A stretch of DNA of 13,039 nt from SAR324 cluster bacterium (GTDB lineage Bacteria; SAR324; XYD2-FULL-50-16), in contig NVSR01000002.1 of the NCBI GenBank assembly GCA_002401295.1, forward strand, positions 26,550 through 39,588. The letters are read 5' to 3'. Both the position numbers and the translations under genes were made by a program. Positions within the stretch are counted from its first letter, which is position 1; each line of letters opens with the position of its first letter. This document shows, in pieces, positions 6,139 through 13,039 of the stretch. The notes under the pieces were generated by a model. It was given only the letters and a program-made list of their open reading frames with translations, had not been told where the DNA came from and made no database searches.

Positions 6139-7752
6139 TTAGAAAACGTCATTTACAGTGTTATACATGTTCCACTTTCCAGTTGGAGTATCCAAGCCAG
6201 TAATGCGGTGCTTCAGCTTCAGAGTCTTGTCATCATAGATCAGCATCTCACCTTTCGTGTCCCAAACAGAAACCCAAACTTCAGAGCCGTCTTTGTTGTA
6301 CTCAAAATGTACAATCTTACCATGGTTAGTGGCTTTCCAGCACTTGTTAGGCTTCTTGCCAAAGGCATCTTTATAGAAGACACAGATGGATTGACTGGCG
6401 TCTTTGTCTTTAGCAATAGTAGCATCAGTCCAGACATTATTACTAGCAGGGTGAGTCTTCAAGAATAGACCGTTTCCACCAGTTTTAGCAGTACGCAGTA
6501 CTTTCCAAGCATATTGAGGTCGGACCATTGGATCAGAACCATACACAGTAATTTTCCCTTCACCTAAGTGAGTTGTAGCGGAAACTCTACCATACTTAGG
6601 ATCATCCCAGTTAGCACCACGGCCTGGATGAGGCTTAATTCCTGTCTCAAACTTAGTTACAAACTTGCGATCCTTAGTATCAACTACAACCATAGTGTCA
6701 CGCATGTTAGCAGCGATCAGCAGGTAACGCTTGGAAGCATCCCAACCACCATCATGTAGGAATCGCTCTGTAGCGATCTGAGTCATGCTCAAGTTTTGTA
6801 AATCAGAATAATCTACTAACCAAACCAAACCAGTTTCCTTGATGGCAACAACCCACTCAGGATTGTAATGAGAAGCAACGATCGTGGCAACACGAGCTTC
6901 GTTTACGAACTCATTAGTATCATATGTGTAAGATCGAGTAGAGATCACTTTCAATGGCTCAAGACTCAAACCATCAAGAATTACCAATTGTGGTGGCCAA
7001 TAACACCCAACGATAGCCAGTTGATCTTGGAAATTTCCCAAAGCACCTTTGTACTTAGAAACTTCAATAGATCGAGCATCCAAACAAACACGAACCTCAG
7101 CAACGATCTTAGGCTTGTCATAGTAAAGATCGATCAAGACAGCTTTTCCATCACGACCGATAGTATAGAAATACCGACCTGTCGCAGAAGCACGGAAGAT
7201 ATGAGTCGCATGACCAATAGTGAATGTAGCCAGCTTTTCTTTAGTGTCACCATCAAAGATCACACCTTGTCCCGCATCACGCAGAATTACACCAAAGTAA
7301 TTCATAATGTCACGTTTATGCTGAACAGTTCCTGGTCGCTTACTTGTAGGAACATAAACCTTATGAGTTTTCCTCATTTGCTTCAGTCCCATCTCTGGTG
7401 GGATTGGAGCAGGCAAATGCATGTATTTAGCCATCAACTTAGTTTCGGCTTTATTCATATCACCAGTTTTTCCCCAACCGGGCATTCCGCCTTCAGTTCC
7501 GTTGAAGATAATGTCTTCCAACTTCGCCAAGGACTTCTTCAGCATTTTTTTCTGAGAAATCTTAGGACCCGTAGCTCCTTTTCTCATCGCACCATGACAA
7601 CCGGCACAGCGATCATAGTACAGATTTTTTGCTTCTTTAAATTCTTTTTCTGTTAATTCTGGTACTTGTGCTTTAGCAGCAAAAGCAGTTCCACCAGCCG
7701 TCAGCATAAAAGCCGCGAAACCAGCAGATACCAGAGACATAAACTTCTTCAT
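6139..7752 (-). CDS. nirS: Cytochrome cd1 nitrite reductase (NO-forming)
   Basis: NirS reduces nitrite to nitric oxide in the periplasm, the key step of denitrification. The ATG at 7752 has a perfect AGGAGGA six bases upstream and opens a Sec signal peptide (about residues 1-26, ending AFA-A). An in-frame extension to 7815 lacks these signs, so the 537-residue form is chosen. CAGCH (49-53) binds heme c, with Met90 in GGMPGWG as the likely distal ligand. The rest is the eight-bladed heme d1 propeller. His184 (THIFR) is in the place of the proximal d1 ligand, and His333 (FLHDGG) and His375 (KPHPGRGAN) match the two catalytic histidines. YWPPQLVILDG, ASHYNPEWVV and the terminal DTPTGKWNMYNT are strongly conserved. 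It stands alone between a long upstream gap and its own terminator. Confidence 0.97.
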   Translation of the reverse strand: MKKFMSLVSAGFAAFMLTAGGTAFAAKAQVPELTEKEFKEAKNLYYDRCAGCHGAMRKGATGPKISQKKMLKKSLAKLEDIIFNGTEGGMPGWGKTGDMNKAETKLMAKYMHLPAPIPPEMGLKQMRKTHKVYVPTSKRPGTVQHKRDIMNYFGVILRDAGQGVIFDGDTKEKLATFTIGHATHIFRASATGRYFYTIGRDGKAVLIDLYYDKPKIVAEVRVCLDARSIEVSKYKGALGNFQDQLAIVGCYWPPQLVILDGLSLEPLKVISTRSYTYDTNEFVNEARVATIVASHYNPEWVVAIKETGLVWLVDYSDLQNLSMTQIATERFLHDGGWDASKRYLLIAANMRDTMVVVDTKDRKFVTKFETGIKPHPGRGANWDDPKYGRVSATTHLGEGKITVYGSDPMVRPQYAWKVLRTAKTGGNGLFLKTHPASNNVWTDATIAKDKDASQSICVFYKDAFGKKPNKCWKATNHGKIVHFEYNKDGSEVWVSVWDTKGEMLIYDDKTLKLKHRITGLDTPTGKWNMYNTVNDVF

Positions 7753-8372
7753 TAATGTTCCTCCTGTTCTGTTTATCATCAATGCACCATCAAAATAGTA
7801 CTGCGAGGGCAACATCCAACTGAGGTAAGGGATAATCCTACTTTACCCTCTCCCTGTTCCACAAAAAAACACCCGTATTTCCCTCTCATGGATTCTGAAA
7901 TACAGGCTCTATTCCGTGTCACACATATACCTTAAAGCAATGGCTAAATGTTCCTAACTGCGGCACTTTAACCATAAATAAAATAAAACAGCAATTTTAA
8001 ACGTTACTGCATAGTTTTTAACTATTGATATTTAAAACTATATTAATCCATGATACCAGATAGACAACAGCTAATATACTGAATTAATTATTAAAGATAT
8101 ATTTTTCCTCTGGGAGTTTTTAGAAGATATTAGGAGAAATAGTTCACACAAAATGAATTAATTGAATGATATATGCAGCTTATGGATTTAACTTCCATTC
8201 AATGCATTTCCCGGAAGTAGAGTTTTTGATACAGAAGTTACCTTGAGCTTAACCAGAATTACAAATGGAATAAAAACTACAAATGAAACATTTTTAATTA
8301 TATAGCTTATCCAATAAGGGAGATACACCAAGGGATGACTGAACCCCCTCGGTATATTATGCACTAAACTAC
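7753..8372 (-). promoter_or_regulatory. 620-base AT-rich gap upstream of nirS; leader/promoter region
   Basis: No convincing reading frame occurs on either strand. The gap probably holds the nirS promoter and a leader, but I find no clear -10/-35 pair and no good FNR/DNR box (TTGAT-N4-ATCAA). Visible structures are: an imperfect hairpin at 7822-7850 (GAGGTAAG against CTTTACCCTC, with inner GGAT/ATCC) about 70 bases before the nirS start; a palindrome ATAGTT-TTT-AACTAT at 8011-8025, with a further AAAACTAT at 8034-8041 that can pair alternatively with 8011-8018; and a stem-loop at 8323-8355 after cysG. Confidence 0.5.
8323..8355 (-). other. Stem-loop downstream of cysG, possible weak terminator
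   Basis: ATACACCAAGGG (8323-8334) pairs with CCCTCGGTAT (8346-8355), with a two-base bulge and one G-T wobble. It begins 18 bases after the cysG stop in the direction of transcription. No T tract follows, so it could slow or end transcription before nirS only with help, or protect the 3' end. Confidence 0.35.
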
Positions 8373-9767
8373 CTAATCACCAGTTGGATGAAACCATGAA
8401 AGTTTCTTCTGCAGACTGACTACGTTCCCAATAATAACCAAGGTAGGTGGTTTGACCTTCGTTTCTTCAACCAATTGAGGCAAATTGGCGATAGTTCCGG
8501 TGAAGACACGCTGGTTTTTGGTGGTACCTCTCTCCACCAAGGCTGCGGGCATATCGGGGGACATACCATGCTTTTGCAGTTCTCGACAGAGCACACTGAT
8601 ATTTGACAATCCCATGTAGAAGACCAGTGTTTGCATTGGCTGCACCAGACTTTGCCAATTCAAATCCAACTCCCCTTTCTTGAGGTGCCCCGTAACCATC
8701 ACACAAGACTGAGCATAATCTCGATGAGTCAAGGGGATACCGGCATAGGTGCCACAGCCAGAAGCAGCGGTAACTCCAGGAACCACTTGGAAATCCACTC
8801 CTGCCTGGATGAGCATCTCCAGTTCTTCTCCGCCACGCCCGAAAATAAAAGGGTCCCCTCCTTTTAAACGAACGACATTCTTTCCCTCTTTCGCCAAGTC
8901 CACCAGGATTTGGTTAATCTGCTCTTGAGGCAAAACATGTTGAGACGCTTTTTTCCCCACATAGATCATTTCCGCATCTCGACGGGCATACTCCAGGATC
9001 GCCGGTGCTACCAATCTGTCATAAACAATCACATCGGCACTTTGAATTTGTCGTAATGCGCGAATGGTTAAGAGGTCCGGATCGCCAGGACCAGCCCCAA
9101 CCAGACAGACTTGCCCTTGCTTGCTCAAAGACATTTGTGGTGATAAAAACTCCTGCTCCAATGCCTCTTGTGCCTGCTCTTCTTTGCCTGCCAGGAAATC
9201 TTCAATGATTCTACTGGAAAAAATGCGCTCCCAATGTTTTTTGCGCTCCAGGCTCGTTTGAAATAACTCTTTCGATCGGCTGCGAAAGCGGCCTAGTAGA
9301 GTCGCCAATTTGCCATAAGATTGAGGTAACATGGCCTCCACTTTAGCTCTCAACTCTCGAGCTAAAATGGGGGAAGTTCCCCCGGTTGAAATAGCTACTT
9401 GCACTGGGCTACGATCCACAATGGAAGGTAAGATAAAAGAGCATAATTCTGTATTATCAATCACATTGACGGGAATATTCCTCTCTTGTGCTGCCTTGGC
9501 AACTTCCTTTGCCGAAACAGAAGGGTCTTCAGCTACGATCACCAATTTGCATTGATCCAGATCCTGAGGAGAAAAAGGCGCCGATTGATGTATCACATTG
9601 CTTTGGTCCACCAGCTCAGCGACGGCAGGGGACAATTCGAGAGCAACTACCTTGACCTTAGCTCCTGCTTTTAAAAGCAGAGCGATCTTTGGGCTAGCCG
9701 CTTTTTCACCACCAACGACTACACATAGTTGATCCTTCAGATTTATAAAAATCGGCAAATACTCCAT
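8373..9767 (-). CDS. cysG: Siroheme synthase (precorrin-2 dehydrogenase/ferrochelatase fused to uroporphyrinogen III methyltransferase)
   Basis: The 464-residue protein has full CysG length. The N-terminal SirC-like part starts LPIFINLKDQ. It has VNVIDNTELCSF with the catalytic-type Asp, PSIVDRSPVQVAIST, and the dimerisation helices (about 140-200). The C-terminal SUMT part has VGAGPGDPDLLT, VRLKGGDPFIFGRGGEE, VVPGVTAASGCGTYAGIPLTHR and AALVERGTTKNQRV, all SAM and substrate motifs. It converts uroporphyrinogen III through precorrin-2 to siroheme, here probably the precursor for heme d1 as well as for sulfite or nitrite reductases. The second glycine of the Rossmann GxGxxA motif is Glu21 (VVGGEKAASPK). 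ATG 9767 is chosen over TTG 9776 because the purine-rich GTGAG lies nine bases before it and the family N-terminus fits. It follows nirDL by 63 bases. Confidence 0.93.
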   Translation of the reverse strand: MEYLPIFINLKDQLCVVVGGEKAASPKIALLLKAGAKVKVVALELSPAVAELVDQSNVIHQSAPFSPQDLDQCKLVIVAEDPSVSAKEVAKAAQERNIPVNVIDNTELCSFILPSIVDRSPVQVAISTGGTSPILARELRAKVEAMLPQSYGKLATLLGRFRSRSKELFQTSLERKKHWERIFSSRIIEDFLAGKEEQAQEALEQEFLSPQMSLSKQGQVCLVGAGPGDPDLLTIRALRQIQSADVIVYDRLVAPAILEYARRDAEMIYVGKKASQHVLPQEQINQILVDLAKEGKNVVRLKGGDPFIFGRGGEELEMLIQAGVDFQVVPGVTAASGCGTYAGIPLTHRDYAQSCVMVTGHLKKGELDLNWQSLVQPMQTLVFYMGLSNISVLCRELQKHGMSPDMPAALVERGTTKNQRVFTGTIANLPQLVEETKVKPPTLVIIGNVVSLQKKLSWFHPTGD

Positions 9768-9830
9768 TTTTTTCAACTCACTCTAATCTATCTAATCAAA
9801 CAAAGAGATGTTCTAAAAAGCGATGACAGT

Positions 9831-10841
9831 CTATTTCTGACCATTTTTTTGCCACCACTGATCTAATTCCGGTAAAAAGTATCGCAACCGACATTTTTTA
9901 TATTCATGGGTACTGAATAAGATGATGTAATCATCCATCCCTAGTTGGCCGGAGATCCGTCGAGCAACGCCTTCACAATGCTCCTGATCCGGGCCGTGAA
10001 TCATACTATATAAATTATAAGGGAATCCAGCGACCATATTCCTGGCATAGCAGTGACTCACTTCCGGCTGAGACGCCAGTTGCTCACCAATTTCCTGCAT
10101 TTGCTCTTCCTCAACATTCCAAACAACCATACCATTGCCTTTGACGCCTAACTTACGATGTCGAAAGGTTCCGCCATAACGCCGAATCAGTCCGGACTGA
10201 TGTTTTTGCCCAAACTCCAGCAACTCTTGCTCGCTTAAGCCACATTGTTCTGCCACCAAGGCAAAGGGTCTAGATTCATAAGGCAGGTCTGTTTGCAACG
10301 CACGAATGATGCGTATATCCCGTTCACTAGCTTGAATGGGTTCAATTTTTTTCTTTTTTTTCTTAACGGTAGTGCTCTCTTTGGCTTTTAAGTCAAAGTT
10401 TACCCCTATCTTAAAAGTATGAGTCCGTTCCATAGGCTGAAACAGCTCTACCCCAGCCAATTGGCTCAAAGCCTGCAAATGTTCCTTTATTCCCATTTCT
10501 GCCGGCACCGCGATGGTAAACCAGAGATTAAAGGCATGAGTGCGACGGTAATTATGAGTGACCGTGGGATGTTCACTTAAAATTGCGGCGACTCTCTCAA
10601 TTTCACTCTCCTCGATTTTCCCCACAGCTAAAGCACTTTTATAACCCAATGCTTCACCTTCAAAAACACCGGCAACTTCCCGTAGTTTATCTTCCTGGCT
10701 CCATTGCTTCAATTGGTCGATCACATCTACTTCTTGTAGATCTAACTGCCGCGCTACCTCTCGATAAGGATAGATAGTGAAGGGAATTTCTTTTTGAATT
10801 GCCTTTGCAAGCTGATTTTGTTGTGCTTCCGATAAGGGCAT
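9831..10841 (-). CDS. nirDL: Siroheme decarboxylase, fused NirD-NirL type
   Basis: This enzyme family removes acetate carboxylates from siroheme to give didecarboxysiroheme, an early step of heme d1 synthesis. The 336-residue protein is two AsnC/Lrp-like modules in tandem, each with a helix-turn-helix followed by a RAM-like ferredoxin fold. Module 1 is about 1-151 (REVAGVFEGEALGYKSALAVGK, HPTVTHNYRR). Module 2 is about 171-336 (IRRYGGTFRHRKLGVKGNGMVVW, PEVSHCYARN, FPYNLYSMIHG). They are joined by a linker with six consecutive lysines (160-165). The ATG has AGGAGA six bases upstream. It sits between a cytochrome c gene and cysG, which fits a heme d1 operon. AhbA/AhbB of alternative heme synthesis are homologous, but the fusion and the nirS neighbourhood favour NirDL. 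Confidence 0.9.
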   Translation of the reverse strand: MPLSEAQQNQLAKAIQKEIPFTIYPYREVARQLDLQEVDVIDQLKQWSQEDKLREVAGVFEGEALGYKSALAVGKIEESEIERVAAILSEHPTVTHNYRRTHAFNLWFTIAVPAEMGIKEHLQALSQLAGVELFQPMERTHTFKIGVNFDLKAKESTTVKKKKKKIEPIQASERDIRIIRALQTDLPYESRPFALVAEQCGLSEQELLEFGQKHQSGLIRRYGGTFRHRKLGVKGNGMVVWNVEEEQMQEIGEQLASQPEVSHCYARNMVAGFPYNLYSMIHGPDQEHCEGVARRISGQLGMDDYIILFSTHEYKKCRLRYFLPELDQWWQKNGQK

Positions 10842-10892
10842 GCAACTTCTCCTAATGTTTTACTGACTAATTAATAGTTTTTCACCTAGGTC

Positions 10893-11303
10893 TTACTTAA
10901 CTAAAGTTCTGATATAAGTGACCATTTGCCATAGTTTCTTTTCACTCATACCGTAATCACTCTCGGGGCCATAGCCTTCCATCTCAGCATCTTCACCATT
11001 TCCTTCCATGGCAATGTAGAATAACTGTCCATCAGTGCGTTCTGTCATATAGGCTTTATCATTAAAAATAACAGCACCATCACCATCACCTTCCCCTTCT
11101 TCTCCATGGCACTCGCTACATTTATTCTGATATAAGTATTCTCCCCTCTTGAGATCTGCCGCTGAAGTCTGAGGATTCTCCATAGATTGGTACTCTCCAG
11201 GTGCCTCTTCAATCGTATACTCAGGTGTTGCCGCATAAACAGATGGAACTGCCAGCGAAAATAACACTAAGCCACTCAATAAAGATTTATATAAACGTCG
11301 CAT
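10893..11303 (-). CDS. Small periplasmic cytochrome c, probable nitrite reductase electron donor
   Basis: The 136-residue protein has a typical signal peptide (MRRLYKSLLSGLVLFSLAVP then SVYA, cleavage near residue 24) and one heme-binding CSECH (62-66). It ends in a class I cytochrome C-terminal helix LWQMVTYIRTL (124-134). Met108 (AEMEGYG) or Met119 could be the sixth heme ligand. The mature protein is strongly acidic (GEEGEGDGDG, GNGEDAEME). The start has GGGGGAG about five bases upstream. It is the first gene of the minus-strand block, 51 bases before nirDL, in a position similar to nirC or nirM in other nir clusters. I infer electron delivery to NirS or a role in heme d1 maturation, and cannot choose between NirC and NirM. 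Confidence 0.88.
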   Translation of the reverse strand: MRRLYKSLLSGLVLFSLAVPSVYAATPEYTIEEAPGEYQSMENPQTSAADLKRGEYLYQNKCSECHGEEGEGDGDGAVIFNDKAYMTERTDGQLFYIAMEGNGEDAEMEGYGPESDYGMSEKKLWQMVTYIRTLVK

Positions 11304-11792
11304 ATTTCTCCCCCTTTTTTACTAAGCTGTTTTACCTTTATCAAAAATGAATACAACTGAACATTGCATAGCCCTCTATTCCCCTGCAAGGGACTTCGAA
11401 GGAATTCGAATGAGGCATTTTACAGTTTTTTTTAATAGGTTTTTTCAAGTTTTATGTTTTTTATATGTGCATAGTTACCTGAAAAAAGGAGTTACTCAGC
11501 GCTTTCCCCGCCCTTTCTTACAGTTCATTTATGCTTAAATTCAGTACTATAATCCTATTCTCCTGCCTGAAACCACAAAAAAATAGTTTGATTTTTTCCC
11601 TTTGAGAAGGGAGTTTTCACCATAAAGTCCCCAAATTTCACAGAGCCCCCATCTCTTAAAAACGAATTTATGACTTGTAAGCTTTTTTAGGGAATAGTAA
11701 ACAATACATTAAGAGACGACTATACCACCATCGGAGGATGTCGGAATCTTCCGTATCTAATCTGTCTAATTCACCCTACCGGAAAAAGAATC
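11304..11792. promoter_or_regulatory. 489-base divergent intergenic region between cytochrome c and purC
   Basis: No supported gene. For the minus-strand cytochrome operon, TTGTAT (11351-11356) and TAAAAC (11329-11334), 16 bases apart, are a weak promoter candidate placed about 26 bases before the ATG. Upstream of that, two TTCGAA hexamers (11395-11400 and 11405-11410) form a larger dyad. Nearer purC there are a hairpin TCCCTT-TGAG-AAGGGA (11597-11612) and a palindrome CGGAA-TC-TTCCG (11742-11753), 39 bases before the purC start. No clear purC promoter or purine riboswitch was seen. Confidence 0.4.
11395..11410. promoter_or_regulatory. Paired TTCGAA dyad, candidate operator
   Basis: TTCGAA-GGAA-TTCGAA: each hexamer is self-complementary and the two are spaced ten bases start to start, about one DNA turn. 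The pair lies 92 bases upstream of the cytochrome c start, a plausible activator position for the nir operon. The cognate regulator is unknown. Confidence 0.3.
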
Positions 11793-12671
11793 ATGGCCAA
11801 TCAAAGCGACAATTTACTTTGCCCCAAGCTTAAGCTCTTCAGAAAAGGGAAGGTAAGAGAAGTTTATGCCCTGGATGACAAACTTCTGATTGTAGCGACC
11901 GATCAGATTTCAGCTTTTGATGTGGTTTTACCATCATTGCTAGCTGGTAAAGGAGCTTTGCTCAATAAAATCTCCAACTTCTGGTTTGAACACTTCAATG
12001 AGGAGATCACCAATCATTTGATCGCCACAGAAGTGAAGGACTACCCGGAAGAATGCCAGGAATACGCAGACGTACTCAAAGATCGCTCCGTCTTGGTTTG
12101 GAAAACAGAAATGATTGAAGTGGAGGCTATTGTTCGTGGTTACCTCTCCGGTTCAGGTTATAAAGATTATCTGGCTACGGGAGAAGTCTGCGGCATCAAA
12201 CTACCTGAAGGCTTGCAAGAATCCGCCAAGTTGGAGGCACCCATCTTCACCCCTTCCACTAAAGTTCAGGAAGGGCATGACGTGAATATTTCCGAAGCAG
12301 AGCTGCGTAAGACCTTTGATCCCAAAATTCTCGATGAGATCAAAGAAAAGGCACTCATGCTTTACACTAAGGCAGCGGAATATGCTTTGGAACGAGGCAT
12401 TATCATCGCAGATACTAAGTTTGAATTTGGCCTGTTGAATGGCAAAGTCATCTTGATTGATGAGATCCTGACTCCCGATTCTTCCCGTTTTTGGCCGGCT
12501 GATGACTACCAATCAGGCCGTTCACAAAAGAGTTATGACAAACAAATTGTGCGTGATTATCTCTTGACCTTGGACTGGGACAAAACTTATCCTGGCCCCA
12601 GCTTACCTGATGAAGTTGGCGAGAAAGCCATTCAAAAATATCAGGAAGTTTACGAAAAACTGACCCAATAA
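11793..12671 (+). CDS. purC: Phosphoribosylaminoimidazole-succinocarboxamide synthase (SAICAR synthetase)
   Basis: PurC joins CAIR and aspartate with ATP in purine synthesis. The 292-residue protein is of the longer family form. It shows the N-terminal ATP site RKGKVREVYALDDKLLIVATD (17-37), then ISAFDVVLPSLLAGKGALLNKIS (39-61). The signature VEAIVRGYLSGSGYKDY (110-126) and PIFTPSTKVQEGHDVNIS (150-167) follow. The second signature is IADTKFEFGL (205-214) with LIDEILTPDSSRFW (221-234). All substrate-binding elements are present. The ATG has only GGAAAAAG as a weak ribosome binding site. pyrE follows after 15 bases, so purine and pyrimidine genes seem co-transcribed here. Confidence 0.95.
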   Translation: MANQSDNLLCPKLKLFRKGKVREVYALDDKLLIVATDQISAFDVVLPSLLAGKGALLNKISNFWFEHFNEEITNHLIATEVKDYPEECQEYADVLKDRSVLVWKTEMIEVEAIVRGYLSGSGYKDYLATGEVCGIKLPEGLQESAKLEAPIFTPSTKVQEGHDVNISEAELRKTFDPKILDEIKEKALMLYTKAAEYALERGIIIADTKFEFGLLNGKVILIDEILTPDSSRFWPADDYQSGRSQKSYDKQIVRDYLLTLDWDKTYPGPSLPDEVGEKAIQKYQEVYEKLTQ

Positions 12672-12686
12672 CAAGAAAGAGTCTTT

Positions 12687-13039
12687 ATGAAACAAAAAAT
12701 TATCGATTCCCTGATTGATATTGGTGCGGTTAAGTTCGGAGAATTTACCCTGAAGTCCGGGATTATTTCTCCCATCTACATCGATTTGCGGATTATTATC
12801 AGTTATCCGAAGCTTTTAGAGCAGATTGCCGCAGCGATGCAGGAGCTTTCCCAAGAATTAAGCTTCCAAGAAGTGGCAGGCATTCCCTATACGGCTTTGC
12901 CTATCGCTACAGCCTTCAGTTTGGCAAGCCAAGTCCCTATGATCTATAGTCGTAAGGAGAAAAAGAATTACGGAACCTCCCAGCAGATTGAAGGCGTTTG
13001 GCAAAGTGGGGACCAAGTCTTAATCATTGATGACTTGAT
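12687..13039 (+). CDS. pyrE: Orotate phosphoribosyltransferase (N-terminal part, runs off right edge)
   Basis: The first 117 codons are present. FTLKSGIISPIYIDLR (20-35) is the orotate-binding N-terminal motif. GIPYTALPIATAFSL (65-79) is the site seen in UMP-synthase-like PyrE. YSRKEKKNYGTSQQIEG (87-103) is the flexible catalytic lysine loop, and VLIIDDL (111-117) starts the PRPP-binding motif. PyrE converts orotate and PRPP to OMP, the fifth pyrimidine step. The start ATG lies 15 bases after purC with AAGAAAGAG upstream. The C-terminus is outside the window, so a fusion to OMP decarboxylase cannot be ruled in or out. Confidence 0.93.
   Translation, partial: MKQKIIDSLIDIGAVKFGEFTLKSGIISPIYIDLRIIISYPKLLEQIAAAMQELSQELSFQEVAGIPYTALPIATAFSLASQVPMIYSRKEKKNYGTSQQIEGVWQSGDQVLIIDDL

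Noticed and set aside
6868..7656. Long plus-strand open frame (262 codons) opposite nirS
   Set aside because: It lies wholly antisense to the unmistakable nirS coding sequence, has no ribosome binding site or recognisable domain, and is rich in Ser/Thr/His as expected of a shadow frame.
7753..7815. In-frame N-terminal extension of nirS to 7815
   Set aside because: The ATG at 7752 has a perfect Shine-Dalgarno sequence and directly opens a signal peptide; the extension would bury it.
8028..8041. TTGATATTTAAAAC as an FNR/DNR box upstream of nirS
   Set aside because: Only the first half-site matches TTGAT; the second half does not match ATCAA.
11347..11538. Plus-strand 63-codon frame in the cytochrome c/purC gap
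   Set aside because: No ribosome binding site, an aromatic-rich low-complexity composition from an AT-rich stretch, and no recognised motif.
1..13039. Mobile elements, CRISPR arrays, tRNA or rRNA genes
   Set aside because: No transposase or integrase motifs, regularly spaced repeats or RNA gene signatures were seen on either strand.

Overview
The window looks like chromosomal DNA from a Gram-negative, facultatively denitrifying bacterium of low-to-moderate GC content. Exported c-type cytochromes, a periplasmic cytochrome cd1 nitrite reductase (NirS) and a NirDL siroheme decarboxylase show the denitrification side. Housekeeping genes (prmA, pyrB, purC, pyrE) and a glycogen-type debranching enzyme surround them. 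I cannot fix the phylum from sequence alone; an uncultured proteobacterial or SAR324-like lineage is only a guess. I see no transposase, integrase, CRISPR array, tRNA or rRNA.

Layout. (1) 1-1699, minus strand: a small ORF of doubtful reality, then prmA, then the start of a GlgX/isoamylase-type debranching enzyme that runs off the left edge. (2) 1749-2672, plus strand: pyrB. (3) 2905-6018, plus strand: a probable four-gene operon. It encodes a small basic protein of unknown function, a cyclic-nucleotide-binding/pentapeptide-repeat protein, a small exported protein of unknown function, and a RelA/SpoT-like protein with an intact hydrolase domain but a decayed synthetase domain and no C-terminal ACT region. 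(4) 6139-11303, minus strand: a nitrite-reduction block, transcribed as cytochrome c, then nirDL, then cysG, a 620-base AT-rich gap, then nirS. A strong terminator at 6061-6105 sits between nirS and the convergent RelA/SpoT-like gene. (5) 11793-13039, plus strand: purC and the 5' part of pyrE.

How the genes fit together. CysG makes precorrin-2 and siroheme from uroporphyrinogen III, and NirDL decarboxylates siroheme towards heme d1. NirS carries heme c plus heme d1 and reduces nitrite to nitric oxide in the periplasm. The small cytochrome c is a plausible electron donor. The later heme d1 genes (nirF, nirJ, nirN) are not in the window. The neighbouring plus-strand operon looks like a signalling module that combines cyclic-nucleotide sensing with (p)ppGpp hydrolysis. 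It is the least ordinary part of the window.
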